A DNA stretch of 62,327 bases from Cohnella sp. SGD-V74 (lineage in GTDB: Bacteria; Bacillota; Bacilli; Paenibacillales; Paenibacillaceae). The position numbers and the translations under genes are program-made. Below are positions 22,897 through 30,182 of the stretch, piece by piece. Below the pieces are notes generated by a model. It was given only the letters and a program-made list of their open reading frames with translations, ran no database searches and was not told the origin of the DNA. The stretch's first letter is position 1; each line of letters opens with the position of its first letter. The stretch is from NCBI RefSeq assembly GCF_003001675.1, contig NZ_PVYW01000034.1, forward strand, positions 1 through 62,327. Reading direction: 5' to 3'.

Positions 22897-23706
22897 ATGG
22901 CGATTGTCTACGCAGTTTCCGCCAACAAGGGCGGGGTTGGGAAGACCAGTTTTGTCACCAATATTGCGACGGCCATTGTTACGAAACAGCCCAAGGCGCG
23001 GGTACTTATCATTGATACCGATCCGCAAGGCAATGCTTCCATGGCTTTCGGGAAGGTTCCTGCTCATTTCGAGGAAACGATTTACGATGTGCTCGTGGAT
23101 GGTGTATCGATGGAGGCCGTAAAGGTGCCTTTAATGGATCGGCTTGATCTTGTACCGGCCAACAAGGATATGGCCACTCTCGTATTTGATGTGCTGGCTG
23201 ACGTGGAGACGTACCGGCGTCCGCTATATTTGCTGAAAGGCCCGTTAGATGCCATTCGGGATCAATACGATTTTATATTCATCGATACGCCGCCGGATAT
23301 GGGTTTGATTGCCGGAAATGTATTTGCTGCTGCGGATCGCGTCATTATACCGTTTGAACCAGAAACGTTTGCCGTTGCGGGTATTATTCAAGTCATCGAA
23401 GTTGTTGAAGATTTTCAACAAAAGCATCGGCCTGAACTGGTCATTGATGGTATTGTTGCGATGAAGGTTGATTCTCGGACTATACTGCATTCAGAAATGC
23501 TGCCAAAGGCTCGGAAATATTGCCTTGAACATGGTTTACATATGTACGAAACCGTCATCTCCAAATCGATCCGTTTCGCGAATGCTACTGCCTACGAAGG
23601 ACAACCGGCTGTTCTGGCCGATCCTGGAAACCATCTCGTAAAATCTTATTATGATATTTTGGAGGAGGTATTAACGCATGGCAAGACAGCGCAAAGCATT
23701 GGCTGA
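22897..23706 (+). CDS. parA: ParA partition ATPase
   Basis: 269-aa Walker-type ATPase: deviant Walker A KGGVGKTSF at residues ~11-19, DTDPQGNAS Walker A' and FIFIDTPPDMG Walker B. No N-terminal DNA-binding domain, so a type Ib-like ParA whose partner represses the operon. ATG at 22897 with GAAAGAAGG upstream. Its 3' end overlaps the RHH gene by 29 nt. Confidence 0.95.
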   Translation: MAIVYAVSANKGGVGKTSFVTNIATAIVTKQPKARVLIIDTDPQGNASMAFGKVPAHFEETIYDVLVDGVSMEAVKVPLMDRLDLVPANKDMATLVFDVLADVETYRRPLYLLKGPLDAIRDQYDFIFIDTPPDMGLIAGNVFAAADRVIIPFEPETFAVAGIIQVIEVVEDFQQKHRPELVIDGIVAMKVDSRTILHSEMLPKARKYCLEHGLHMYETVISKSIRFANATAYEGQPAVLADPGNHLVKSYYDILEEVLTHGKTAQSIG

Positions 23707-24481
23707 TTTTGATACATTTTCCTCAAAAAAAACTGAACAGTTAAATGGAACAGAACATAGAAACAGTGAAGTGAAACAGAATAATAAAATTAAACTATCA
23801 AATGAAGCAGTAAAACTGAATAGCGAAACTGAACAATCTAATGAAGCAGTAAAATTGAACAGTGAAACTGAACAATCGAACGAAGCAATAAAACTGAACA
23901 GTGAATCTGAACAAACAAACGAAGCAGTAAAACTGAACAGTGAATCTGAACAAACAAACGAAGCAGTAAAACTGAATAGCGAACCTGAAAAATCGAACGA
24001 AGCAATAAAACTGAACAGCGAATCTGAACAATCGAACGAAGCAGTAAAACTGAATAGCGAACCTGAACAATCGAACGAAGCAATAAAACTGAACAGCGAA
24101 TCTGAACAATCGAACGAAGCGATAAAACTGAACAGTGAATCTGAACAAACAAACGAAGCAGTAAAACTGAATAGTGAACCTGAACAATCAAACGGAGCTG
24201 TAAAGCTGAACGGTGAATCTGAACAATCAAACGAAGTAGTAAAACTGAACAGTGAATCTGAACAATCAAAGTATGAGAGCTTTTTAAGCATTTACGCCGA
24301 AGAAAGAAAACCGCCGCGTGTTGAGGATACCCATACACGTGACACGTATTTAATCCGCAATGATTTGCTCGAACGCTTCAACAAGCTGGCAGCAGGGCAG
24401 AAAAAGGGCTTTAAGATGCGCTTTATCAATTACGTGCTTGAAAAAGAGCTTAACAACATCGAGAAATCAGGCGGGCGGTGA
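23678..24481 (+). CDS. RHH partition protein (ParB/ParG-like) with 12 x 13-aa repeats
   Basis: 267 aa. After a basic N-terminus (MARQRKALADF), residues ~42-197 are 12 copies of NEAVKLNSESEQS-like 13-mers; a C-terminal ribbon-helix-helix-like domain (RDTYLIRNDLLERFNKLAAG to NYVLEKEL) should bind DNA. GGAGGAGG precedes the ATG inside parA. The repeat is hydrophilic and probably disordered. The DNA of each 39-bp unit carries the same motif as the parA operator, so the gene may contain its own centromere. Confidence 0.8.
   Translation: MARQRKALADFDTFSSKKTEQLNGTEHRNSEVKQNNKIKLSNEAVKLNSETEQSNEAVKLNSETEQSNEAIKLNSESEQTNEAVKLNSESEQTNEAVKLNSEPEKSNEAIKLNSESEQSNEAVKLNSEPEQSNEAIKLNSESEQSNEAIKLNSESEQTNEAVKLNSEPEQSNGAVKLNGESEQSNEVVKLNSESEQSKYESFLSIYAEERKPPRVEDTHTRDTYLIRNDLLERFNKLAAGQKKGFKMRFINYVLEKELNNIEKSGGR
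23801..24268 (+). repeat. 12 tandem 39-bp repeats inside RHH partition gene
   Basis: Twelve in-frame 39-bp units, 23801-24268, each with the block CTGAACAGTGAATCTGAACA or close variants (example 23894-23913). TGAA cores fall at unit positions 17, 24 and 30, the same 7- and 6-bp spacing as in the parA promoter (22820, 22827, 22833). A palindrome AACTGAACAGTT (23731-23742) lies before the array. Confidence 0.9.
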
Positions 24482-24486
24482 GTGCG

Positions 24487-25659
24487 ATGGATATGGACGC
24501 CCTGCGCGAAGTGGATACACAGCTCAATGAAATGGCCCATGAGTTTATCGGAAAGACTCAACGCCATGCCGACCCCTTGAAAGCTGCGAGTATTCATCAA
24601 GAAATGATCGAACAACTAAGCGCGGCACTTGTACAGCGCGTATCCGTCAAGGCCCTTTTTATGTATGCGAATCAATGGGGGGAAACGTTAAAGTCAAAGC
24701 AGTTGGAAGGTGGAGACGACCGGCTACTGATAAAAGCGAAAAATGATATTCTCGAACGGGCGCTCCGCGTCAAATCGGTAGATTATTTGCGTGAAGTCGT
24801 CCCATTTAACACGAATATTGCCCAACACGCCCTATTCTCGGCCAATCCGAAAGGGGCAAACGGACAGACCCCGACAACTGCTCATGGCGTCCGAAATGTG
24901 TATATCAAGCAAACCACTGGGGAAGTGCTGACGACATATGAGGCCCGCGTAATGGGGGCCATTCAATCGCTTTGGTTTAAGAAAAACGTGAACGGCCAAC
25001 CCACTATTGAGTTAAAGTATGCGGATATTTTGGCCGAATTGGGCTTGACGGATGGTGCAGCCAATTACAAGCGCGTTCAAGAAGCCCTTACGCGCTTGTG
25101 GAACATCGAAGTGACGCTTACCCAATATCAGCGTTCCAAGAACGCCGAATACGAGGAGATCGCCTTGACGCGCTTGATTGACCAAATTGTATTCCGGCGT
25201 AAAGTGGGAACACCAAGCCATTATCAGTACAAGTTTGAAATCAAGCTTCCGGAATGGTTGGTCGAGGCGAACAGAGAAGGGAACCTGTTTGATGTATCGC
25301 TCATTCTCATGAACGATCTGAAATCCTATCTGGCGCAGGGGCTATATTGGCTCGTATCTTCCTACCCGGATGAACCGGCTGTGACGCTAGAGCTGTCAAC
25401 GTTAGCCGGACATTTTCACTTTCTGGATGATGATCGCGAACCGATTATGCCGGTTTATAAAATCGTGGAGCGCATCAAACAGGCTTGCGAGGAATTGCAA
25501 ACTGTAGGCTTCATCGACCACTTTGAATTTTCCGGAAAGAAACAAGGGCTGTTGGGACGCTTTTTGACCGTGACGAAAAATCCGGTGTTCTTAAACGCTC
25601 CGGTCCGTTCGGCCCGGGAACTGAACGAGCCGGTTCAATTGGATCTCTTTAATGCATAA
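24487..25659 (+). CDS. Plasmid replication initiator (RepA-type, winged-helix)
   Basis: ~390 aa. Central region has the initiator look: TYEARVMGAIQSLWFKKNV, YADILAELGLTDGAANYKRV and LTRLWNIEVTLTQ, then IKLPEWLVEANREGNLFDVS and a C-terminal winged helix; this resembles replication initiator protein A families. ATG at 24487 follows GGTGAG; GTG at 24478 overlaps the previous stop and is an alternative. Third gene of the par-rep operon. The six iterons at 26519-26756 are its likely binding sites. Confidence 0.8.
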   Translation: MDMDALREVDTQLNEMAHEFIGKTQRHADPLKAASIHQEMIEQLSAALVQRVSVKALFMYANQWGETLKSKQLEGGDDRLLIKAKNDILERALRVKSVDYLREVVPFNTNIAQHALFSANPKGANGQTPTTAHGVRNVYIKQTTGEVLTTYEARVMGAIQSLWFKKNVNGQPTIELKYADILAELGLTDGAANYKRVQEALTRLWNIEVTLTQYQRSKNAEYEEIALTRLIDQIVFRRKVGTPSHYQYKFEIKLPEWLVEANREGNLFDVSLILMNDLKSYLAQGLYWLVSSYPDEPAVTLELSTLAGHFHFLDDDREPIMPVYKIVERIKQACEELQTVGFIDHFEFSGKKQGLLGRFLTVTKNPVFLNAPVRSARELNEPVQLDLFNA

Positions 25660-25782
25660 CGAAATCGAACGATCGATCCATAGGCAGCAATTGAATGTTC
25701 GGACTTGAAGGTTGAATGCCTCCTGCAGCTCGCCCCGATCTGACTTGGCCGGGGCGAGCTACGACAAAAAAAGCGAATAATA
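25660..25782. other. Gap after rep with one GC-rich hairpin
   Basis: AGCTCGCCCC (25727-25736) pairs with GGGGCGAGCT (25751-25760). It lacks a T run on either strand and precedes the true terminator. Confidence 0.5.
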
Positions 25783-25835
25783 CCGAAACAAAAAGCCACG
25801 CTTCCTTATCAGGAATGCGCGGCTTTTTGTTTCGG
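25783..25835. terminator. Bidirectional terminator between rep and XRE gene
   Basis: CCGAAACAAAAAGCCACGC (25783-25801) pairs with 25817-25835, 19 bp with one mismatch. T/A runs on both sides make it work for rep on the plus strand and the XRE gene on the minus strand. Confidence 0.85.
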
Positions 25836-26072
25836 TCATGTATTTGCCTTTTTGGAAGGATACGGCTTTTTCTGATCTGTGCGGCCGAGAAGATAGTCCG
25901 TACTGGTCTGGTACAAGTCGGCCAATTTGATTATTGAAGCGGATGGTAAATCCAGTTCTCCCGTTTCGTATCGAGAATACGTGGTCTGATTGACCTTAAG
26001 GACCTTGGCTACATATTGCTGTGTCCAGTCGTTATCTTCTCGCAGCTCTTTAATTCTTGCGTACATTTCCAT
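25836..26072 (-). CDS. XRE-family repressor (SinR/Cro-like)
   Basis: ~78 aa, almost entirely an HTH_3 domain (WTQQYVAKVLKVNQTTYSRY) with the common tail LADLYQTSTDYLLGR. Start among GTG 26075, ATG 26072 or ATG 26066 is uncertain. It is divergent from the gene at 26172, and a double palindrome (26093-26134) lies between them, so it should repress both directions. Confidence 0.85.
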   Translation of the reverse strand: MEMYARIKELREDNDWTQQYVAKVLKVNQTTYSRYETGELDLPSASIIKLADLYQTSTDYLLGRTDQKKPYPSKKANT

Positions 26073-26092
26073 CACCCAAGCTCATAGTAAGC

Positions 26093-26138
26093 TATGCGAA
26101 AACCGCATATTGACATTTATGCGGTTTTCGCATAAAGT
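26093..26138 (+). promoter_or_regulatory. Double XRE operator overlapping a sigma-70 promoter
   Basis: Two copies of TATGCGNNNNNCGCATA (26093-26109 and 26118-26134) form a perfect 17-bp inverted repeat around TTGACATT. A promoter TTGACA (26110-26115), 17 bp, TAAAGT (26133-26138) reads to the gene at 26172 and is covered by the operators. Confidence 0.85.
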
Positions 26139-26171
26139 TTCCGTACAGAGCGAAGGGAAGGGACGGGAAAC

Positions 26172-26468
26172 ATGATGAAAACCTTGTTGCGGAAGCTGTA
26201 TAACGGAGAGCTATGCCCGATTGAGCAGATCGTATCGAAAGAAACGGCATACCGGCCCGTCAACCGGCAGATTACGGAAGCGATGGGCGTTTGGCGGAAG
26301 CGATTGGACGAATCGGAGTATAAGGAGTTGGAGGATTTGCTGAACCTTCGTGCTCAAGCCGGAGAAATGGACCTGGCTGCATCGTTTGAGTATGGCTTTC
26401 AGCTCGGCGTTTCTCTTATGGCGGAAGCGCTAGCTGGTCGGAAAGATATGTTGAAGGAGGGAAAATGA
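26172..26468 (+). CDS. DUF6809-like small protein
   Basis: 98 aa, helical, with the pattern LYNGELCPIEQIVSKETAYR at the N-terminus and FEYGFQLGVSLMAEALAG at the C-terminus, seen in small proteins of the DUF6809 type in Bacillota genomes and plasmids. ATG at 26172 or the next ATG; GAAGGGAAGGGA upstream. Controlled by the XRE operator pair. Function unknown. Confidence 0.7.
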   Translation: MMKTLLRKLYNGELCPIEQIVSKETAYRPVNRQITEAMGVWRKRLDESEYKELEDLLNLRAQAGEMDLAASFEYGFQLGVSLMAEALAGRKDMLKEGK

Positions 26469-26518
26469 GAGGCGCGGAAGCCTGAGCGAGAAAATTTTTT
26501 TGGGCAGGAGCGGCAAAA

Positions 26519-26756
26519 CATCCGTTTAACTACGGAAAATCAGCAAATCATCCGTTTTACTACGGAAAAAAAATCAAAACATCCGTTTTACTACGGAAAA
26601 TGAGCAAAAAAAATTAAAAAATCGTGATTTTGATGAAAACACTTTGTCGAATACGGGCGAAAAAGGCCAAAACATCCGTTTTACTACGGAAATTGAATTG
26701 AAATCATCCGTTTTACTACGGAAATGGGATTCAAAACATCCGTTTTACTACGGAAA
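26519..26756 (+). repeat. Six iterons (probable replication origin)
   Basis: CATCCGTTTTACTACGGAAA occurs at 26519 (one variant base), 26549, 26580, 26673, 26705 and 26737. Spacings are 30, 31, 93, 32 and 32 bp, so all lie on one ~31-bp (three-turn) phase with two positions vacant in the middle. Each repeat contains TCCGT-TTTACT-ACGGA. The AT-rich gap around 26600-26660 may be the melting region. Confidence 0.85.
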
Positions 26757-27053
26757 AATGAAAACGGCGCAATTTGCCAAACTTAAATATCGTGTCGTAT
26801 AGTAGGGATAGATTCAGAGAATTACTGGAAATGCTCCAATTACATAAGAAAAAAATAAAAGCCCCACACCTCACACTTTTTGAATGACTAGTTTGCCGAC
26901 CGGCATTCAAAAAGTGCCCCAAGAGTGAGAGCTTCTACTTTTATACGCATTTTATAGGGATATTATACTCTATCTGCGAAAAAAAGTGAAGAACCTACTC
27001 TCTCTTTCCTATTGCCTTTTTTGAGGCGTGGCGCGAAACGAGGGAGTTTTTTT
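26757..27053. other. Intergenic region between iterons and primase
   Basis: No gene seen. A perfect 13-bp inverted repeat CACTTTTTGAATG (26874-26886) with CATTCAAAAAGTG (26904-26916) stands here; it is not followed by a clear T run and might be a terminator, primosome site or operator. Confidence 0.5.
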
Positions 27054-28637
27054 ATGCTGCCTGCAATTGCTGTGCGCCCGGCCGCTGTCGGGACGCAAGA
27101 GGCATTTCGGCTGCTATTTGGCAATCAGCTCACCGAGACGCCCAAACGCTTCCCAACGGAAGCAACCGGCCGAGCGAAAACGCTAGGATGGGTATTTGTC
27201 AGCTCCGATTGCCGAAACATGAAAGCATGCCGAACCTATCAAACGCTTTTGGCCATGAGTGGCCAACATACATACTATACGCCGAATACTTTTTACCGGA
27301 ATGATCGACGCGAGGAAGCGACGCTCCGGTACTTAAATGCGCTTGTCATTGATGTGGACGTAAAGGGAGCGGACAATCCCAATGCAGGGCTTTGTCTGTC
27401 CGATCTCCTGGAACGCATCTCAAGCGCCGGTTTGCCATGTCCAACGATGATTGTCCGTACTCCGTCAGGGGGATATCATGTTTACTTTCTGCTAAATGCA
27501 CCGCGTAAGGCATACACGAATGCGATCCAGACCTACCGGCGCATTCAGACGGCCATTGCAGCAGCCATCGGAGGGGATCGGCAGGCGATTGGGGCCGAAC
27601 GTTGGTTCCGTTTGCCGACTCCGGAAACGCTTGTTTATGCGTCCGAGCAACGCGTATCGTTCGCAGAGCTGTTGGATTGGGAGAGTATCAACCAGGACGC
27701 CATACAAGAGGCTAAACGCGGCTCTCTTGTCCAAAAAGGGTTACTGGACCATCCTGCCATAAAAACGCTTCTAGCGGGCGTAGAAGTCGGGAAACGGGAT
27801 AATACGTGTTATACTCTTGCCCTGGCTTTCAAGCGAGAAGGCTATAGTATGGAGGATGCCGAGGCAGAATTGCAGGAGTGGAACACGCGATTGGACGAGC
27901 CGATGCCGCAACGTATTGTATCGCGGAAAGTTAAGAGCGCCTACAAGGGGGACGCTCCGGCCGGGCCTACGGGGGAGTGGATCACCTACCTTTCCGGCGT
28001 ACCATTTTCCTATGAAGTATGGGAGACGGCCAAACCAAGAGGCGAACGAAAAACGAGTCATTATAGCGAGTGGGCCGAAGATGTGGAGCGTGTTTTGCAG
28101 CAGCTTCCGGATCGGTCTATTACGGATGCGCAGCGCAAGCTTGCGTCTTATTTCGGTATGTCGCTATCTACTTATCAGGCAGTTGTCGCCCTGATGGTGG
28201 AGTCCGGCAGACTTACCGTGGAGGTACATGGTAAAGGGCGCGGAGCAGCAACTACGTTAAGACTGGCTTCAAGTCCTGAAACAGCCACCGAACCGGCTTC
28301 AGAAATGCCAGTTGTAACACCGGCTCGAAATGTACCCGATTCCAATACACTTACCCTAGTTGGGGTGGTGGGTGGGGTCCTGCCGCCTTCTTCCGGGGAT
28401 CGTATTCGTGGGGGCATCCTTTCTTGGTTCCGTCTTCGGGTCCTTCTGGTTGATCGATTCTCTCTCTTTTTGGTGGGGCAACTTTCTGGTTCTAGGGTTG
28501 GGGGACGTAGCCCAAGCGGAGGCGCGGGAGGCAGATTTTGTCTAGGACTTTCCGTTTCGTGTCGGTTCTTTCCTCCTAATCTGACTAGGAGATACTATCC
28601 ATTTTTACCCAATTTTATTCCATCCCGTGTACGGTAG
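27054..28637 (+). CDS. AEP-type plasmid primase with PriCT-like domain
   Basis: 527 aa. Residues ~90-210 look like an archaeo-eukaryotic primase: LNALVIDVDVKG (DxD), PSGGYHVYFLL and GAERWFRLPTP. Around 240-300 follows a PriCT-like helical region (RDNTCYTLALAFKREGYSME), then a winged-helix part. ATG at 27054 follows GAGGGAG. The last ~100 residues are low-complexity Gly/Arg/Phe and unlike the rest, suggesting a frameshift or readthrough into non-coding DNA. Position after the iterons suggests lagging-strand or origin priming. Confidence 0.75.
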   Translation: MLPAIAVRPAAVGTQEAFRLLFGNQLTETPKRFPTEATGRAKTLGWVFVSSDCRNMKACRTYQTLLAMSGQHTYYTPNTFYRNDRREEATLRYLNALVIDVDVKGADNPNAGLCLSDLLERISSAGLPCPTMIVRTPSGGYHVYFLLNAPRKAYTNAIQTYRRIQTAIAAAIGGDRQAIGAERWFRLPTPETLVYASEQRVSFAELLDWESINQDAIQEAKRGSLVQKGLLDHPAIKTLLAGVEVGKRDNTCYTLALAFKREGYSMEDAEAELQEWNTRLDEPMPQRIVSRKVKSAYKGDAPAGPTGEWITYLSGVPFSYEVWETAKPRGERKTSHYSEWAEDVERVLQQLPDRSITDAQRKLASYFGMSLSTYQAVVALMVESGRLTVEVHGKGRGAATTLRLASSPETATEPASEMPVVTPARNVPDSNTLTLVGVVGGVLPPSSGDRIRGGILSWFRLRVLLVDRFSLFLVGQLSGSRVGGRSPSGGAGGRFCLGLSVSCRFFPPNLTRRYYPFLPNFIPSRVR

Positions 28638-29434
28638 TGATATACTCCGCGTATATCCTCTCTGTTAACTCTCCTAGACTATAAGTGTATAACTAAGGCG
28701 TTAACTAGACTGTACATGGTGTATGGTTTTAGTTGTTATTCTTCTGATGGGAGAACCCTTGCTGTGGCTGCGTGCAGGCGTTCTGGTACCGCTCGAAAGC
28801 ATTTCCCGACCCCACCCTCACAACGTCCGAGGCTGGGGTCGGGAAAACGAGCGGTACCAGAACGCAGATACTTTGGGTGAGGGGAGAAACTTTTTAAATG
28901 CAGGAGAGGATACAGGATAATGTGAGGAAGGAGGGATTCGAGGAGAAAGGGATTTAAGTTCAAAGTCGAAAGATAAGATCAAAAGCAAAATCTTTGTGGG
29001 TAATTCAGAGAAGCAAAGTCAAAACCTTGAAAGTTGTTCGAGGAAGAAAAACCTGTGGGCAAGTTCATGGATGCAAATCTTTGTGAGCTGCTCAGGGAAG
29101 ATGGTTGGTATGCTGTCGCATACCTTGTTCAAAGTTTGAATGCCTAATCAATGATGCCGTGGGGAGCTGATCGGGGAAGTTTGTAAGCTGATTTAGGATG
29201 ACGGTCATGATGCTCAACGCATCATCCCATTTGTATTTTGAAGGGAGATCAAATGAAGAATAGCGGCTTTCCGCTGACGATTTTTGTTGCGTAGTTAGTT
29301 GCGAGTTTAGTTGTACCTTGAGCAGACGGTTCCCAGGAGGCGACACGGACGGTTATGAGCGGGCTTCGAAGCTTTGATACTGATAGTGGGGAGCGTGGTG
29401 ACGCTAGAAACGGTAGCATGGAGGGAGTCGTTTC
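28638..29434. other. 800-bp gene-free region before conjugation operon
   Basis: No gene with a ribosome site found. It holds the 88-nt hairpin at 28778-28865 and, further on, loosely repeated phrases (AAATCTTTGTG at ~28989 and ~29071). It is the natural place for a transfer origin just ahead of the Replic_Relax gene. Confidence 0.5.
28778..28865. repeat. 88-nt near-perfect hairpin (oriT or ssDNA-origin candidate)
   Basis: Outer stem 18 bp perfect (28778-28795 with 28848-28865), inner stem 13 bp perfect (TTTCCCGACCCCA, 28802-28814, with 28834-28846) and CCTC/GAGG at the tip. Not followed by T runs. It lies 570 bp before the Replic_Relax gene. Confidence 0.8.
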
Positions 29435-30178
29435 ATGTTAACGAAATACTCGGATTTCAAGGAGAAAGACCTTGAGATTTTACGCTTTGTGTTGAAGCAG
29501 GGAATTGTTACGTCTCAGCAAATTTTGCGGTACACCGGAGAAACTTCGCTACACAACGTATACAGGAGACTTCGGAAATTGGAAGCGGCGGGGCTTGTGT
29601 GGAAGAAGAAATTAACGCTGCGTCTGAATGTGTACTTTCCGAAACGTGAGGCGAGGGATTACCTGGATTATCCGGTTACGGTTGCGAACGATACGTCATT
29701 GTACACGGCCGAACACGACTTAATCATCAATGATCTTATCCTGCATCTGAAGGCGTCGGTGAAGGCTGAAGGTTTTGATTACAAGACCGAGCGGGAATAC
29801 CGTTTTGAGCTGCTGGAAGATACCGAGGGCAAGCAGGAAATGCTTCAAAAATGGAACAAAATTCGGGATACGTTGCCGGATGTAGTGCTGCTGCTTCCGG
29901 GGTTTACGATTGCAGTCGAGGCCGAATTGCATACCAAATCGAACGGCCGTTTGCAAAAAAAGATGCATCGGTATGCAGCCGAGCTGGTTGCAGGAAAGTA
30001 TACCGATGTGTGGTATTTTGTCCCGAACCAAACGATAGGGAATGCCCTCAAACGAGCGATTGAGCATGTGGCGCAGGAATGGCGATCTGTCGGACGCCCG
30101 GCGCAAACTCAATCCGGAAAAACCGTGTTTCAGCAGATTCAAGTACGGTCGCTGCCTGCGGAGGTTGTGGGAGAGTGA
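29435..30178 (+). CDS. Replic_Relax-family protein (replication-relaxation)
   Basis: 247 aa. N-terminal winged helix (VLKQGIVTSQQILRYTGETS and YRRLRKLEAAGLV) and a C-terminal nuclease-like region with LPDVVLLLPGFTIAVEAEL, where the E/D pattern resembles restriction-like folds. This family is found next to conjugation genes and is linked to relaxosome or replication functions. GGAGGGAG precedes the ATG. It starts the transfer operon, 4 nt before the coupling protein. Confidence 0.75.
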   Translation: MLTKYSDFKEKDLEILRFVLKQGIVTSQQILRYTGETSLHNVYRRLRKLEAAGLVWKKKLTLRLNVYFPKREARDYLDYPVTVANDTSLYTAEHDLIINDLILHLKASVKAEGFDYKTEREYRFELLEDTEGKQEMLQKWNKIRDTLPDVVLLLPGFTIAVEAELHTKSNGRLQKKMHRYAAELVAGKYTDVWYFVPNQTIGNALKRAIEHVAQEWRSVGRPAQTQSGKTVFQQIQVRSLPAEVVGE

Positions 30179-30182
30179 ACCA

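Noticed and set aside
23801..24268. CRISPR-like array
   Set aside because: The 39-bp units are contiguous, in frame and without unique spacers; it is a coding tandem repeat.
23671..24338. Long minus-strand frames opposite the partition repeats
   Set aside because: They are open only because of the repetitive composition and have no start signals.
25727..25760. GC-rich hairpin after rep as the terminator
   Set aside because: No T run; the 19-bp stem at 25783-25835 is the better terminator.
26519..26756. CRISPR-like array at the iterons
   Set aside because: Spacers are only 10-12 bp except one gap, and no cas genes are near; the pattern is that of replication iterons.
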